NCBI RefSeq assembly: GCF_034347385.1
Contig: NZ_CP133777.1
Span: 1,736,001-1,800,000 of the forward strand
Direction: 5' to 3'
DNA length: 64,000 bases
From: Actimicrobium sp. CCC2.4
GTDB lineage: Bacteria; Pseudomonadota; Gammaproteobacteria; Burkholderiales; Burkholderiaceae_D
Position numbers and translations under genes: made by a program. The notes below the pieces were generated by a model that was not told where the DNA came from, did not search any database, and saw nothing but the letters and a program-made list of their open reading frames with translations. This document shows positions 38,800 to 48,926 of the stretch, one piece after another; the first letter of the stretch is position 1, and every line of letters begins with the position of its first letter.

Positions 38800-40344
38800 A
38801 TGTCCGCATCAAACAAGCTCATCATTTTCGACACCACGCTGCGCGACGGCGAACAGTCTCCCGGCGCATCGATGACCAAAGATGAAAAAATCCGTATCGC
38901 GCGGCAACTCGAACGGCTCAAGGTCGATGTCATCGAAGCCGGTTTTGCGGCCGCCTCCCAGGGCGATTTTGAATCCATCCATGCCATCGCCGGCATCATC
39001 AAGGACGCCACCGTCTGTTCGTTGTCGCGTGCCAATGACCGCGATATTTCCCGTGCCGCCGAAGCGCTGGCACCGGCACAGCGCAAGCGCATCCACACCT
39101 TCATTGCGACCTCGCCGCTGCACATGGAAAAGAAATTGCGGATGACGCCGGATCAGGTCTTCGAACAGGCCACGCATGCCGTGCGCTTTGCCCGCAACTT
39201 TACCGATGACGTTGAATTCAGTCCCGAAGACGGTAGCCGTTCCGATGTCGACTTTCTGTGCCGCGTGATCGAATCGGTCATCAAGGAAGGTGCCACCACG
39301 ATCAACTTCGCCGACACCGTCGGCTATGGCGTGCCCGAACTGTACGGCCAGATGCTGCGCACCTTGCGCGAACGGATTCCAAACTCGGACAAGGCAGTCT
39401 GGTCAGTGCACTGCCACAACGACCTCGGCATGGCAGTAGCCAACTCGCTGGCCGGCGTGATGGTCGGCGGTGCCCGCCAGATCGAATGCACGATCAATGG
39501 CCTTGGCGAGCGCGCCGGCAATACGGCGCTCGAAGAAGTCGTGATGGCGCTGCGTACCCGGCATGATCACTTCAAGCTCGACGTCGGTATCGACATCAGC
39601 CAGATCGTGGCAACCTCGCGGCTGGTCTCGCAGATCACCGGGTTTGCGGTACAGCCGAACAAATCGGTGGTGGGTGCGAATGCATTCGCACATGCCTCCG
39701 GCATTCATCAGGACGGTGTGCTTAAGGCGCGCGATACCTACGAGATCATGCGTGCCGAAGATGTCGGTTGGGCTGCCAATAAGATCGTGCTGGGCAAGCT
39801 GTCAGGTCGCAACGCGTTCAAGCAGCGACTCGAAGAGCTCGGTATTGCGCTGGGATCCGAAGGCGAAGTCAACGCCGCCTTCGCCCGCTTCAAGGAACTG
39901 GCCGACCGCAAATCCGAGATTTTCGACGAGGACATCATGGCACTGGTGTCGGATGAAGCGCAGTCGCACGAGAACGAGCACTACCAGTTCGTGTCGCTGT
40001 CACAGCATTCCGAAACCGGCGAAAAGCCGAGCGCAAAAGTCGTTTTTTCGATCGCCGGCAAGGAAGCCAGTTGCACCGGCGAAGGGAACGGTCCGGTCGA
40101 TGCCATCGTCAATGCCATTGAATCGAAGACCGCCAGCGGTGCCGAGCTGCTGCTGTTTTCGGTGAATGCGATCACGACCGGTACGCAGTCGCAAGGCGAA
40201 GTCACGATGCGCCTGTCGAAGGCGGGTCGCATTGTCAATGGCGTCGGTGCTGATCTCGACATCGTCGTGGCGTCGGCCAAGGCGTATTTGTCAGCGCTTA
40301 ACAAGCTGCACTCGAAGGTCGAAAAGCTCAACCCGCAGCTGTAA
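38800..40344 (+). CDS. leuA: 2-isopropylmalate synthase
   Basis: 514 residues, LeuA of the long type. N-terminal catalytic TIM barrel begins [16 protein letters not shown]; metal-binding His pair in SVHCHNDLG; the C-terminal LeuA dimer/regulatory domain (from about residue 385) gives leucine feedback inhibition. It starts leucine synthesis from ketoisovalerate and acetyl-CoA. Located away from the leuCDB locus, in a pssA-leuA neighbourhood known in Burkholderiales. The preceding 170 bp show no clear attenuator. Confidence 0.97.
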   Translation: MSASNKLIIFDTTLRDGEQSPGASMTKDEKIRIARQLERLKVDVIEAGFAAASQGDFESIHAIAGIIKDATVCSLSRANDRDISRAAEALAPAQRKRIHTFIATSPLHMEKKLRMTPDQVFEQATHAVRFARNFTDDVEFSPEDGSRSDVDFLCRVIESVIKEGATTINFADTVGYGVPELYGQMLRTLRERIPNSDKAVWSVHCHNDLGMAVANSLAGVMVGGARQIECTINGLGERAGNTALEEVVMALRTRHDHFKLDVGIDISQIVATSRLVSQITGFAVQPNKSVVGANAFAHASGIHQDGVLKARDTYEIMRAEDVGWAANKIVLGKLSGRNAFKQRLEELGIALGSEGEVNAAFARFKELADRKSEIFDEDIMALVSDEAQSHENEHYQFVSLSQHSETGEKPSAKVVFSIAGKEASCTGEGNGPVDAIVNAIESKTASGAELLLFSVNAITTGTQSQGEVTMRLSKAGRIVNGVGADLDIVVASAKAYLSALNKLHSKVEKLNPQL

Positions 40345-40361
40345 AAAGAGCCATCCAACCT

Positions 40362-40390
40362 TTGAACTGCCTGCGGCTTTGCTGTACACT
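40362..40390 (+). promoter_or_regulatory. Sigma-70 promoter for rpsO-pnp
   Basis: TTGAAC (40362-40367), 17-bp spacer, TACACT (40385-40390), starting 17 bp after leuA. Predicted start of transcription about 40396-40398. Confidence 0.72.
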
Positions 40391-40395
40391 GCGAC

Positions 40396-40470
40396 ACCGG
40401 TCATTTTGGCCGGTTCGTTAATCGTAGTTCACGGTGTCTGGGGTGACAACTCCGCTCACCGCCTGTGAAA
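40396..40470 (+). promoter_or_regulatory. Structured 5' leader of rpsO, candidate S15 autoregulatory element
   Basis: Three helices can form before the rpsO ATG (40481): ACCGG/CCGGT (40396-40400 with 40410-40414); TTCAC-GGTG (40428-40436) with CACC and GTGAA (40457-40460, 40465-40469); and a competing GGTGA/TCACC pair (40442-40446 with 40456-40460). Mutually exclusive pairings near the ribosome site resemble S15-controlled leaders known in other bacteria. Binding to S15 is inference. Confidence 0.5.
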
Positions 40471-40480
40471 GGTAACACTC

Positions 40481-40750
40481 ATGTCGATGGAAAAATCCAG
40501 CAAAGCCGCCATCATTGCGGACAATGCGCGCGGTCTGAACGATACCGGCTCCCCGGAAGTGCAAGTTGCACTGCTGACAGCCCGTATCAATGAACTCAAT
40601 GGTCACTTCAAGGCGCACGCCAAGGATCACCATTCACGCCGTGGTTTGATCATGATGGTCAATCGTCGCAAAAGCCTGCTGTCCTACCTCAAGGGTAAAG
40701 ACGCGACGCGCTATCGTTCACTGATCGAAAAACTCGGTCTGCGTAAGTAA
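40481..40750 (+). CDS. rpsO: 30S ribosomal protein S15
   Basis: 89 residues, exactly the usual S15 length. Conserved stretches: [20 protein letters not shown], then [23 protein letters not shown]. Binds 16S rRNA in 30S platform assembly. AAAGG precedes the ATG. rpsO-pnp order is conserved. Terminator at 40790 follows. Confidence 0.99.
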   Translation: MSMEKSSKAAIIADNARGLNDTGSPEVQVALLTARINELNGHFKAHAKDHHSRRGLIMMVNRRKSLLSYLKGKDATRYRSLIEKLGLRK

Positions 40751-40789
40751 TCAGGGAATTGCATTTCTTCCCCGCTTACTGATCGCTGA

Positions 40790-40830
40790 AATGCCCGCAT
40801 CGGCTCTGTCGATGCGGGCATTTTGTTTTT
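40790..40830 (+). terminator. Strong rho-independent terminator between rpsO and pnp
   Basis: AATGCCCGCATCG (40790-40802) pairs over 13 bp with CGATGCGGGCATT (40810-40822), 7-nt loop, then TTGTTTTT. It implies partial or full separation of rpsO and pnp transcripts. Confidence 0.93.
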
Positions 40831-40930
40831 GAAGAATTCAGCAAGTTTGCAATAAGCCAGACGCTCTCTGGTGGTGGTGAGGTGAACGACAGCTCCTGAA
40901 AATCTGTCGGCAAAATAGAAAGGAATCACC

Positions 40931-43072
40931 GTGTTCAATAAAGTAACCAAGACTTTCCAGTATGGCCAGCATCAAGTGACGCTGGAGACCGGCGAGATCG
41001 CCCGTCAGGCTTCAGGTGCCGTCCTGGTCTCGATCGAAGATACCGTCGTGCTCGCGACCGTGGTCGCCCGCAAGGATGCGAAGCCAGGTCAGGACTTCTT
41101 TCCGCTGACCGTCGACTACGTCGAAAAAACCTATGCTGCCGGTCGTATCCCGGGCGGTTTCTTCAAGCGCGAAGGCCGTCCTTCCGAAAAAGAAACCCTG
41201 ACATCGCGCCTGATCGACCGTCCGGTCCGTCCGCTGTTCCCTGAAGGCTACATGAATGAAGTACAGATCATCATTCATGTGTTGTCAGTCAATCCTGAAA
41301 TCGATCCTGACATCGCAGCGATGATCGGTGCATCGGCCGCCTTGTCGGTCTCCGGCGTGCCATTCAGCGGCCCGGTCGGCGCGGCGCGCGTTGGCTACAT
41401 CAACGGCCAGTACGTGCTCAACCCGACCACGACCCAGCTGAAATCATCGGACCTCGACCTCGTCGTTGCCGGCACCGAAGCGGCCGTCCTGATGGTCGAA
41501 TCGGAAGCCAAGCAGCTGTCCGAAGAAGTCATGCTCGGCGCCGTCGTGTTCGGTCACGAGCAAATGAAAGCCGTCATCGATGCGATCCATGAACTGGTGC
41601 GCGACGGTGGCAAGCCGGAAATCGAATGGGCACCTGCTGCCAAAAATGAAGCGCTGATTTCGCGCGTCGCCCATTTCGGCGAAGCCAAGCTGCGTGATGC
41701 CTACCAGACCAAAGACAAGCAAGCCCGTACTGCCAAGCTGAAGACGGCCACATCGGAAGTGATGGACGCGTTGAAGGCAGAAGCCGCCTCGATCGCTGGC
41801 GTTGCACCGGACAGCGCCGATGTCAACAACATCCTGTTCGACCTCGAAGCGAAGATCGTCCGTTCGCAGATCCTTGAAGGCGAGCCGCGCATCGACGGTC
41901 GCGATACCCGCACCGTGCGTCCGATCTCGATTCGTACCGGCGTGCTGCCACGCACCCACGGTTCGGCCCTGTTCACCCGCGGCGAAACGCAAGCGCTGGT
42001 TATCGCCACGCTGGGCACCGCCCGTGACGAACAGAAGATCGATGCGCTGATGGGTGAGTACAGCGATCGCTTCATGCTTCATTACAATATGCCTCCGTTC
42101 GCCACCGGCGAAACCGGCCGCGTCGGTACCCCGAAGCGTCGTGAAATCGGTCACGGTCGTCTGGCCAAGCGCGCGTTGCTGGCAGCACTGCCACCGGTCG
42201 AAGAATTCAGCTATTCGGTGCGTCTGGTGTCGGAAATCACCGAGTCCAACGGTTCGTCATCGATGGCGTCGGTCTGCGGCGGTTGCCTGGCACTGATGGA
42301 TGCGGGCGTGCCGATGCAAGCACACGTTGCCGGTATCGCGATGGGCCTGATCAAGGATGGCGGCAAGTTCGCGGTTCTGACCGACATCCTCGGCGACGAA
42401 GATCACCTCGGCGACATGGACTTCAAGGTAGCCGGTACCGCCAAGGGTATTACTGCGCTGCAGATGGACATCAAGATCCAGGGCATCACCAAGGAAATCA
42501 TGCAAGTCGCATTGGCGCAGGCCAAAGAAGGCCGCATGCACATCCTCGACAAGATGCAGGAAGCCGTCCCGATCGGTCATACCGAACTGTCGGATTTCGC
42601 ACCGCGCCTGATCACGATCAAGATCAACCCGGAAAAAATCCGTGACGTCATCGGCAAGGGCGGCGCAGTCATTCGCGCGCTGACCGAAGAGACCGGCACC
42701 CAGATCGACATCAGCGATGAAGGCGTCGTCACGATCGCTTCCGTCGATGCCACCGCCGGCCTCGAAGCCAAGCGCCGCATCGAAGAACTGACCGCGTCGG
42801 TCGAAGTTGGCAAGATCTACGAAGGCACGGTCCTGAAACTGCTCGACTTCGGCGCAATCGTCCAGGTCATGCCAGGCAAAGATGGTTTGCTGCACATCAG
42901 CCAGATCGCCAACGAGCGCGTCAATGCGGTCGCTGACTACCTGAAAGAAGGCCAGCAAGTGCGCGTCAAGGTTCTCGAAACCGATGACCGCGGCCGTCTT
43001 AAACTGTCGATGAAAGCAGCCGCCAGCGAAGAAGGAGCCGCCGCTCCGGTGGCAGCGCCGGCAGCAGAATAA
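40931..43072 (+). CDS. pnp: Polynucleotide phosphorylase
   Basis: 713 residues from a GTG with AAAGGAA upstream. Two RNase PH-like cores (first from about residue 10, second around [14 protein letters not shown]), then a KH domain (about 555-615, [18 protein letters not shown]) and an S1 domain (about 622-690, [17 protein letters not shown]). 3'-5' phosphorolytic mRNA decay. The C-terminus is Ala-rich. The usual partner of rpsO. Confidence 0.98.
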   Translation: MFNKVTKTFQYGQHQVTLETGEIARQASGAVLVSIEDTVVLATVVARKDAKPGQDFFPLTVDYVEKTYAAGRIPGGFFKREGRPSEKETLTSRLIDRPVRPLFPEGYMNEVQIIIHVLSVNPEIDPDIAAMIGASAALSVSGVPFSGPVGAARVGYINGQYVLNPTTTQLKSSDLDLVVAGTEAAVLMVESEAKQLSEEVMLGAVVFGHEQMKAVIDAIHELVRDGGKPEIEWAPAAKNEALISRVAHFGEAKLRDAYQTKDKQARTAKLKTATSEVMDALKAEAASIAGVAPDSADVNNILFDLEAKIVRSQILEGEPRIDGRDTRTVRPISIRTGVLPRTHGSALFTRGETQALVIATLGTARDEQKIDALMGEYSDRFMLHYNMPPFATGETGRVGTPKRREIGHGRLAKRALLAALPPVEEFSYSVRLVSEITESNGSSSMASVCGGCLALMDAGVPMQAHVAGIAMGLIKDGGKFAVLTDILGDEDHLGDMDFKVAGTAKGITALQMDIKIQGITKEIMQVALAQAKEGRMHILDKMQEAVPIGHTELSDFAPRLITIKINPEKIRDVIGKGGAVIRALTEETGTQIDISDEGVVTIASVDATAGLEAKRRIEELTASVEVGKIYEGTVLKLLDFGAIVQVMPGKDGLLHISQIANERVNAVADYLKEGQQVRVKVLETDDRGRLKLSMKAAASEEGAAAPVAAPAAE

Positions 43073-43093
43073 GCCAGTTATTTCCGGCTCTTG

Positions 43094-43132
43094 AAAACCG
43101 TCCGTGGCGCAAGCTGCGGGCGGTTTTTTTTT
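43094..43132 (+). terminator. Rho-independent terminator after pnp
   Basis: AAAACCGTCCG (43094-43104) pairs with CGGGCGGTTTT (43117-43127) with one G-T pair, 12-nt loop, followed by Ts. Confidence 0.9.
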
Positions 43133-43192
43133 GTCGATGCCTCTGTAAGACTCGCACCGTACAATGCCATTTTTGTCACGAAAGACGATCCC

Positions 43193-44170
43193 ATGCGCGC
43201 AATCGAAATTACCCGGTTCGGTGGACCGGAAGTACTCCAGCTTTGCGAACGGCCGATACCGGTACCGAAGAGTGGCGAAGTGCTGATCCGGGTGCATGCG
43301 GCGGGGATCAATCGCCCCGATGTCTTCCAGCGTACCGGCAACTATCCGGTACCGCCGGGGGCATCGGATTTGCCGGGTCTTGAAGTCGCCGGCGAAATTG
43401 TTGGCGGTGACCTCACCGGCCAGCCATTCCTGCAGGGTGACCTCGTTTGTGCACTGGTGCAGGGCGGCGGCTATGCCGAGTATTGCGTCGCACCGGTCGG
43501 CCAATGCCTGCCGGTGCCACTGGGATTGAGTGCCCTCGAAGCGGCGTCGCTGCCGGAGACTTTTTTTACGGTCTGGAGCAATGTGTTCGATCGGGCGCAC
43601 TTGTCGGGCAAAGAAACCTTGCTGGTGCAGGGCGGCACATCCGGCATCGGCGTGACCGCCATCCAGATGGCGGTGGCACTGGGTCACCGCGTATTTGCGA
43701 CCGCCGGCTCGGACGAAAAATGCCGGGCGTGCGAAGCGCTGGGCGCCGAGTTGGGGATTAACTATCGCACACAGGATTTCGCGGCCATCATCAAGGACAA
43801 GACCGCCGGCAAAGGCGTCGACGTGATTCTCGACATGGTCGGCGGCGACTACCTGCCGCGCGAAATCAATTGTCTGGCCGATGACGGTCGCATTGCGCTG
43901 ATCGCCTTGCTCGGCGGCGCCAAGGCTGAAGTCGATCTGGGTCAGGTCCTGCGGCGCCGGCTCACCATTTCCGGCTCGACATTACGCCCGCGCCCGCTGG
44001 CATTCAAGGCCGCTGTCGCCCACCATTTGCTCAACACGGTATGGCCGCTGTTTGCGCAAAAAAGAATCAAACCGGTGATCTTCCGCAGCTTCCCGCTGGA
44101 GCAGGCCGCAGATGCGCATACGCTGATGGAATCGAGTACGCATATCGGCAAGATCATGCTCCAGGTTTGA
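43193..44170 (+). CDS. NAD(P)H quinone oxidoreductase, zinc-free MDR (PIG3/zeta-crystallin type)
   Basis: 325 residues from ATG 43193; the open frame reaches back to 43091 but runs over the pnp terminator. MDR superfamily: N-terminal GroES-like part (AAGINRPDVFQRTGNYPVPP) and Rossmann part with LVQGGTSGIGVTAIQMA. The catalytic-zinc Cys/His of alcohol dehydrogenases is absent, as in quinone oxidoreductases. It reduces quinones or other electrophiles with NADPH; physiological substrate unknown. Its stop codon overlaps the tpiA -35 box. Confidence 0.88.
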   Translation: MRAIEITRFGGPEVLQLCERPIPVPKSGEVLIRVHAAGINRPDVFQRTGNYPVPPGASDLPGLEVAGEIVGGDLTGQPFLQGDLVCALVQGGGYAEYCVAPVGQCLPVPLGLSALEAASLPETFFTVWSNVFDRAHLSGKETLLVQGGTSGIGVTAIQMAVALGHRVFATAGSDEKCRACEALGAELGINYRTQDFAAIIKDKTAGKGVDVILDMVGGDYLPREINCLADDGRIALIALLGGAKAEVDLGQVLRRRLTISGSTLRPRPLAFKAAVAHHLLNTVWPLFAQKRIKPVIFRSFPLEQAADAHTLMESSTHIGKIMLQV

Positions 44171-44196
44171 CCCGTGACAGCTCGTGAGGATAGAAT
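44167..44196 (+). promoter_or_regulatory. Sigma-70 promoter for tpiA
   Basis: TTGACC (44167-44172), 18-bp spacer, TAGAAT (44191-44196). The -35 box overlaps the stop codon of the upstream gene. Confidence 0.65.
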
Positions 44197-44224
44197 GGCG
44201 GGTTATTAAAATCGGGGTTCACTT

Positions 44225-44983
44225 ATGCGTCGCAAGCTCGTTGCCGGCAACTGGAAAATGAATGGCAATCTCGCTGCCAACAGCGCGTTGCTCTATGAGC
44301 TGGTCGCTGCTATCGGTCATGCCGCACCCTGCGATATTGCTGTCTGTGTTCCCGCGCCTTACCTTGCTTTGTGCCAGCAGCAACTGACCAACACCGCCAT
44401 TGCCTGGGGTGGTCAGGACCTGTCGGCGCACGAAGCCGGTGCCTACACCGGCGAAGTATCGGCGACGATGCTGACCGATTTCCGTAGTCATTACGTGGTG
44501 GTCGGTCATTCGGAGCGGCGTGCGATGCACGGCGAAAATAATGCACTGGTCGCCCAGAAAACCGTGCGTGCCTTGCGTGCTGGTCTGGTCCCCATCGTCT
44601 GTGTCGGCGAAACTCTATCCGAGCGCGAAGCCGGCCGGACCATGCAGGTAGTCGGCGATCAACTCAATGCGGTACTGGCCTTGCTGGAACCGGCCGACCT
44701 GACCCGCATCGTCGTGGCTTACGAGCCCGTCTGGGCCATCGGTACCGGCAAGACCGCCACGCCGGACATGGCGCAGGAAGTCCATGCCGGCCTGCGCCAA
44801 TTGCTCGCCGCGCAGGATGCGCTTGCCGCTGCAGGCATCTGCATTTTGTACGGTGGCAGCATGAAGCCGGACAATGCCCGCGAGCTGATGGCGATGGCCG
44901 ATATCGATGGTGGTCTCATCGGTGGAGCCGCACTGAAGTCGGCCGATTTCCTGGCCATCATCGCAGCCAGCAGCAACCACTAA
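44225..44983 (+). CDS. tpiA: Triosephosphate isomerase
   Basis: 252 residues. Catalytic residues are all visible: Lys11 in GNWKMN, His95 in VVGHSERR and Glu167 in [11 protein letters not shown]; the phosphate loop [10 protein letters not shown] is near the C-terminus. Interconverts glyceraldehyde-3-phosphate and dihydroxyacetone phosphate in glycolysis. Order tpiA-secG-tRNA-Leu-nuoA is shared in Burkholderiales. Confidence 0.98.
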   Translation: MRRKLVAGNWKMNGNLAANSALLYELVAAIGHAAPCDIAVCVPAPYLALCQQQLTNTAIAWGGQDLSAHEAGAYTGEVSATMLTDFRSHYVVVGHSERRAMHGENNALVAQKTVRALRAGLVPIVCVGETLSEREAGRTMQVVGDQLNAVLALLEPADLTRIVVAYEPVWAIGTGKTATPDMAQEVHAGLRQLLAAQDALAAAGICILYGGSMKPDNARELMAMADIDGGLIGGAALKSADFLAIIAASSNH

Positions 44984-45071
44984 AAAATAATCAACAACCC
45001 GTTCCGCTGCTTTTGCAGCGCTCATCAACACAGTACGACAACCGCACACCACCTGAATTGGAAACCTAGTA

Positions 45072-45449
45072 ATGAACACAGCTCTCACCATCATCGTCGT
45101 CATCCAGGTCGTCACTGCGCTGACCATTATCGGACTTGTGCTGATGCAGCATGGAAAGGGTGCCGACATGGGTGCCGCGTTCGGTTCGGGTGCCTCGGGC
45201 AGCCTGTTTGGCGCGACCGGATCCTCGAACTTTCTTTCCAAAATGACCGGTGTTGCTGCTGCCGTATTTTTCGGCTCGACATTGGCGCTGGCGTATTTGG
45301 GTACGGGGCGTACCGTCTCGACAGGCAGCGTTACCGATACGATGACGACCGCACCGGCCGCTGCAATACCTGGCACCCCGGCTGCACCGGTTGCACCTGC
45401 TCCAGCGCCGGCAACGCCGGCTGGTCAATCAGGACAGATTCCAAAATAA
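45072..45449 (+). CDS. secG: Protein translocase subunit SecG
   Basis: 125 residues. Two membrane helices (residues about 4-22 and 58-76) around the SecG loop LVLMQHGKGADMGAAFGSGASGS, then an Ala/Pro-rich C-terminal tail. Part of the SecYEG channel. Located 88 bp after tpiA. Confidence 0.96.
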   Translation: MNTALTIIVVIQVVTALTIIGLVLMQHGKGADMGAAFGSGASGSLFGATGSSNFLSKMTGVAAAVFFGSTLALAYLGTGRTVSTGSVTDTMTTAPAAAIPGTPAAPVAPAPAPATPAGQSGQIPK

Positions 45450-45493
45450 GTTAAAAAAAGTCCGTTTCTCTCTCTGATAGATGCATTTGTGCA

Positions 45494-45523
45494 TTGAACA
45501 AAAAGGGTAAATGCAGTTAGAAT
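45494..45523 (+). promoter_or_regulatory. Promoter for tRNA-Leu
   Basis: TTGAAC (45494-45499), 18-bp spacer, TAGAAT (45518-45523). The next bases are GC-rich (CGGGCC), a stringent-type discriminator; tRNA begins 12 bp after the -10. Confidence 0.7.
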
Positions 45524-45534
45524 ACGGGCCTCAC

Positions 45535-45619
45535 GCCGACGTGGTGAAATTGGTAGACACGCTATCTTGAGGGGGTAGTGGCGAAAGCTGTGCGAGTTCG
45601 AGTCTCGCCGTCGGCACCA
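45535..45619 (+). tRNA. leuT: tRNA-Leu (anticodon GAG)
   Basis: 85 nt with CCA encoded. Acceptor stem GCCGACG/CGTCGGC; T arm GCGAG-TTCGAGT-CTCGC; anticodon stem CTATC/GGTAG with loop TTGAGGG giving anticodon GAG (45569-45571), reading CUC/CUU leucine codons. A long variable arm (class II) is present between the anticodon and T arms. Confidence 0.96.
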
Positions 45620-45629
45620 AACGAAAAAG

Positions 45630-45663
45630 AAGCCAGCGAGGTACAATACCGAGCTGGCTTTTT
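45630..45663 (+). terminator. Rho-independent terminator after tRNA-Leu
   Basis: AAGCCAGC (45630-45637) pairs with GCTGGCTT (45653-45660), 15-nt loop, T-tail. It sits between tRNA-Leu and nuoA, so nuo needs its own promoter or readthrough; none was found in the 61 bp before nuoA. Confidence 0.88.
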
Positions 45664-45724
45664 AACGAGGGACGCAACAAATTCCTCGGAATCAGTTTAA
45701 CTTTTCAACCTGATTGCGCGAATC

Positions 45725-46084
45725 GTGAACCTCGAAACATACTTCCCTGTACTACTCTTCATCCTGGTCGGCATCGGTGTCGGTGTCGTCCCTCAATTAC
45801 TTGGTCGCGTGCTCGCACCATTCAAACCTGACTCCCAGAAAAACTCACCTTACGAATGCGGCTTCGAAGCCTTCGAAGATGCGCGAATGAAGTTCGACGT
45901 TCGCTATTATCTGGTCGCCATCCTCTTCATTTTGTTCGATCTTGAAACGGCATTTTTCTTCCCGTGGGGCGTTGCCATGCGTGACCTTGGCTGGGCCGGA
46001 TTCGTCACGATGCTGGTGTTCATCGCCGAGTTCGCAGTCGGGTTCTGGTACATCTGGAAGAAAGGTGCCCTTGACTGGGAATAA
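45725..46084 (+). CDS. nuoA: NADH-quinone oxidoreductase subunit A
   Basis: 119 residues from a GTG at 45725, no clear ribosome site. Three membrane helices and the NuoA signatures [21 protein letters not shown] and [13 protein letters not shown]. First gene of the nuo operon (complex I, proton pumping), membrane arm close to NuoH. Confidence 0.96.
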   Translation: MNLETYFPVLLFILVGIGVGVVPQLLGRVLAPFKPDSQKNSPYECGFEAFEDARMKFDVRYYLVAILFILFDLETAFFFPWGVAMRDLGWAGFVTMLVFIAEFAVGFWYIWKKGALDWE

Positions 46085-46087
46085 ATC

Positions 46088-46564
46088 ATGGCAATAGAAG
46101 GCGTACTAAACGAAGGTTTTGTCACCACCACGGCTGACAAATTAATCAACTGGACCCGCACCGGATCGATGTGGCCAATGACATTCGGCCTGGCGTGTTG
46201 CGCGGTCGAGATGATGCATGCCGGGGCGTCGCGCTACGACATGGACCGCTTCGGTGTCGTATTCCGCCCATCTCCGCGTCAGTCCGACGTGATGATCGTG
46301 GCCGGCACACTGTGCAACAAGATGGCGCCGGCATTGCGTAAGGTATACGACCAGATGGCCGAGCCGCGCTGGGTGATTTCGATGGGCTCGTGCGCCAATG
46401 GCGGCGGCTACTATCACTACTCGTACTCGGTCGTGCGCGGTTGCGACCGCATCGTCCCGGTCGATATCTACGTGCCGGGTTGCCCGCCGACAGCCGAGGC
46501 GCTGTTGTACGGCATCATGCAATTGCAAAACAAAATCAAGCGTACCAATACGATCGCCCGATAA
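46088..46564 (+). CDS. nuoB: NADH-quinone oxidoreductase subunit B
   Basis: 158 residues. The four cysteines of the N2 cluster (last iron-sulfur cluster before quinone) are Cys37, Cys38, Cys102 and Cys132, in [18 protein letters not shown] and [11 protein letters not shown]. Located 3 bp after nuoA. Confidence 0.97.
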   Translation: MAIEGVLNEGFVTTTADKLINWTRTGSMWPMTFGLACCAVEMMHAGASRYDMDRFGVVFRPSPRQSDVMIVAGTLCNKMAPALRKVYDQMAEPRWVISMGSCANGGGYYHYSYSVVRGCDRIVPVDIYVPGCPPTAEALLYGIMQLQNKIKRTNTIAR

Positions 46565-46568
46565 GCCG

Positions 46569-47165
46569 ATGACAACCAAACTCGATAACCTCCAAGCCGC
46601 GCTGCACAGTGCGCTGGGCGATCACATCGTCAGTCTGACCAACGCGCTTGGTGAAATAACGCTCGTCATCAAGAGTAGCAACTACCTGTCAGCGATGCGC
46701 GTACTGCGGGACCATCCGGATACACGATTCGAGCAATTGCTGGATCTCGCCGGTGTCGACTTTTCGACCTACGGTGACGGTGCCTGGGACGGTCGTCGCT
46801 TTGCAGTGGTTTCGCACCTGCTGTCACTGACGCACAACTGGCGTGTCCGCGTACGCGTGTTCGCCAGTGATGACGAAGTGCCGGTGGTGGCGTCGCTCAT
46901 TGACATCTGGTCGACTGCCAACTGGTACGAGCGCGAAGCGTTCGACTTCTTCGGCATCCTGTTCGAAGGCCATGACGACTTGCGCCGCATCCTCACCGAC
47001 TATGGCTTCATTGGCCATCCGTTCCGCAAGGATTTCCCGGTCTCCGGCTATGTCGAGATGCGCTACGATCCGGAACAAAAACGGGTGATCTACCAACCGG
47101 TCACCATTGAGCCGCGCGAGGTAGTGCCACGCGTGATTCGCGAAGAACAATACGGAATCAAATAA
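46569..47165 (+). CDS. nuoC: NADH-quinone oxidoreductase subunit C
   Basis: 198 residues from ATG 46569. The complex I 30-kDa subunit signature is [19 protein letters not shown] followed by [10 protein letters not shown]. Separate from nuoD (fused in E. coli). Its TAA overlaps the nuoD ATG by one base, so the two are coupled. Confidence 0.96.
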   Translation: MTTKLDNLQAALHSALGDHIVSLTNALGEITLVIKSSNYLSAMRVLRDHPDTRFEQLLDLAGVDFSTYGDGAWDGRRFAVVSHLLSLTHNWRVRVRVFASDDEVPVVASLIDIWSTANWYEREAFDFFGILFEGHDDLRRILTDYGFIGHPFRKDFPVSGYVEMRYDPEQKRVIYQPVTIEPREVVPRVIREEQYGIK

Positions 47166-48418
47166 TGGCTGAGATTAAAAACTACACGCTCAATTTCGGG
47201 CCGCAGCATCCTGCTGCACATGGCGTGTTGCGCCTGGTGCTGGAGCTCGACGGTGAAGTCATCCAGCGCGCCGATCCGCATATCGGTCTGCTGCACCGTG
47301 CCACCGAAAAACTCGCGGAACAAAAAACCTACCTGCAATCAGTGCCGTACATGGACAGGCTCGACTACGTGTCGATGATGTGCAACGAGCACGGCTACGT
47401 GATGTCCATCGAGAAGTTGCTCGGTCTGGAAGTGCCGCTGCGGGCCCAGTACATCCGCGTGATGTTCGACGAAATCACGCGCCTGCTGAACCATCTGTTG
47501 TGGCTGGGTGCGCATGCGCTCGACGTCGGCGCAATGGGCGTGTTCCTGTACGCATTCCGTGAACGCGAAGACCTGATGGACTGCTATGAAGCGGTCTCTG
47601 GCGCGCGCTTGCATGCCGCGTATTACCGTCCGGGTGGCGTCTACCGCGATTTGCCGGAAGTGATGCCGAAGTACAGTGCATCGATCCTGCGCAACGCCAA
47701 GGCGATCGGCCAGCTCAATGAAAACCGCCAGGGTTCGTTGCTCGACTTCATCGAGGATTTCACGAACCGTTTCCCGCGCTATGTCGACGAGTATGAAACC
47801 TTACTGACCGATAACCGGATCTGGAAACAGCGTCTGGTCGGTGTCGGCGTGGTCTCGCCGGAGCGGGCTCTGGCCATGGGCTTTACCGGCCCGATGTTGC
47901 GCGGTTCCGGCATCGAATGGGATCTGCGCAAGAAGCAGCCGTACGAAGTCTATGACTTGCTCGACTTCGATATTCCGGTGGGTGTCAACGGTGATTGCTA
48001 CGATCGTTATCTGGTGCGTGTCGAAGAGATGCGCCAGTCCAACAAGATCATCAAGCAATGCGTCGAATGGCTGCGCAACAATCCGGGTCCGGTGATGACT
48101 GACAACCACAAGGTGGCACCGCCATCGCGCGTGAACATGAAGTCGAACATGGAAGAACTGATCCATCACTTCAAGCTGTTCACTGAAGGTTTCCACGTGC
48201 CACCGGGCGAAGCCTATGCCGCGGTCGAGCATCCGAAAGGCGAGTTCGGCGTGTATCTGATTTCGGACGGGGCCAACAAGCCATACCGCCTGAAAATCCG
48301 CGCACCGGGATTCGCTCATCTGCAAGGTTTGAACGAAATGGCCAAGGGCCACATGATTGCCGATGCTGTCACCATCATCGGTACGCAAGACATTGTCTTT
48401 GGTGAAATTGATCGCTGA
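47165..48418 (+). CDS. nuoD: NADH-quinone oxidoreductase subunit D
   Basis: 417 residues. 49-kDa subunit; starts with [21 protein letters not shown], the quinone-binding His region. Forms the quinone pocket with NuoB. Confidence 0.97.
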   Translation: MAEIKNYTLNFGPQHPAAHGVLRLVLELDGEVIQRADPHIGLLHRATEKLAEQKTYLQSVPYMDRLDYVSMMCNEHGYVMSIEKLLGLEVPLRAQYIRVMFDEITRLLNHLLWLGAHALDVGAMGVFLYAFREREDLMDCYEAVSGARLHAAYYRPGGVYRDLPEVMPKYSASILRNAKAIGQLNENRQGSLLDFIEDFTNRFPRYVDEYETLLTDNRIWKQRLVGVGVVSPERALAMGFTGPMLRGSGIEWDLRKKQPYEVYDLLDFDIPVGVNGDCYDRYLVRVEEMRQSNKIIKQCVEWLRNNPGPVMTDNHKVAPPSRVNMKSNMEELIHHFKLFTEGFHVPPGEAYAAVEHPKGEFGVYLISDGANKPYRLKIRAPGFAHLQGLNEMAKGHMIADAVTIIGTQDIVFGEIDR

Positions 48419-48446
48419 TTCGCGATAGGTTATTGAGGCACATAGC

Positions 48447-48926
48447 ATGCTGTTATCAGAACTAGCGTATAAAAAAATTGATCGTGAAGTAAGTAAATTC
48501 CCCGCCGACCAAAAGCAGTCGGCGGTGATGGGCGCACTGGCGATTGCCCAGGATGAAGCCGGCTGGCTCTCGCCGCCGTTGATGCAGGAAATCGCCGACT
48601 ATCTCGGCATGGCACCTATCGCCGTGCAGGAAGTCGCGGCTTTCTATGAGATGTACAACACCACGCCGACCGGCAAGTTCAAGATCACCGTCTGCACCAA
48701 CTTGCCTTGCGCTTTGTCGGGCGGCGAAAAAGCGGCCCAGTACCTGAAGCAAAAACTCGGCATCGATTACCGTGAGACCTCGGCCGATGGCCAGTTCACC
48801 TTGCGTGAAGGCGAATGCATGGGTGCCTGCGGTGATGCACCGGTCATGCTGGTGAACAACAAGCGTATGTGTAGCTGGATGTCCAACGACAAGATCGATG
48901 CCCTGGTAGAGGAGTTGAAGAAATGA
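48447..48926 (+). CDS. nuoE: NADH-quinone oxidoreductase subunit E
   Basis: 159 residues. Thioredoxin-like [2Fe-2S] protein: cysteines 83, 88, 124, 128 ([10 protein letters not shown] and [11 protein letters not shown]). Stop overlaps nuoF start by ATGA. Confidence 0.96.
   Translation: MLLSELAYKKIDREVSKFPADQKQSAVMGALAIAQDEAGWLSPPLMQEIADYLGMAPIAVQEVAAFYEMYNTTPTGKFKITVCTNLPCALSGGEKAAQYLKQKLGIDYRETSADGQFTLREGECMGACGDAPVMLVNNKRMCSWMSNDKIDALVEELKK

Noticed and set aside
42257-43687. 476-codon minus-strand open frame across pnp and the quinone oxidoreductase gene
   Set aside because: Crosses a strong terminator and two certain plus-strand genes; composition is that of an antisense frame.
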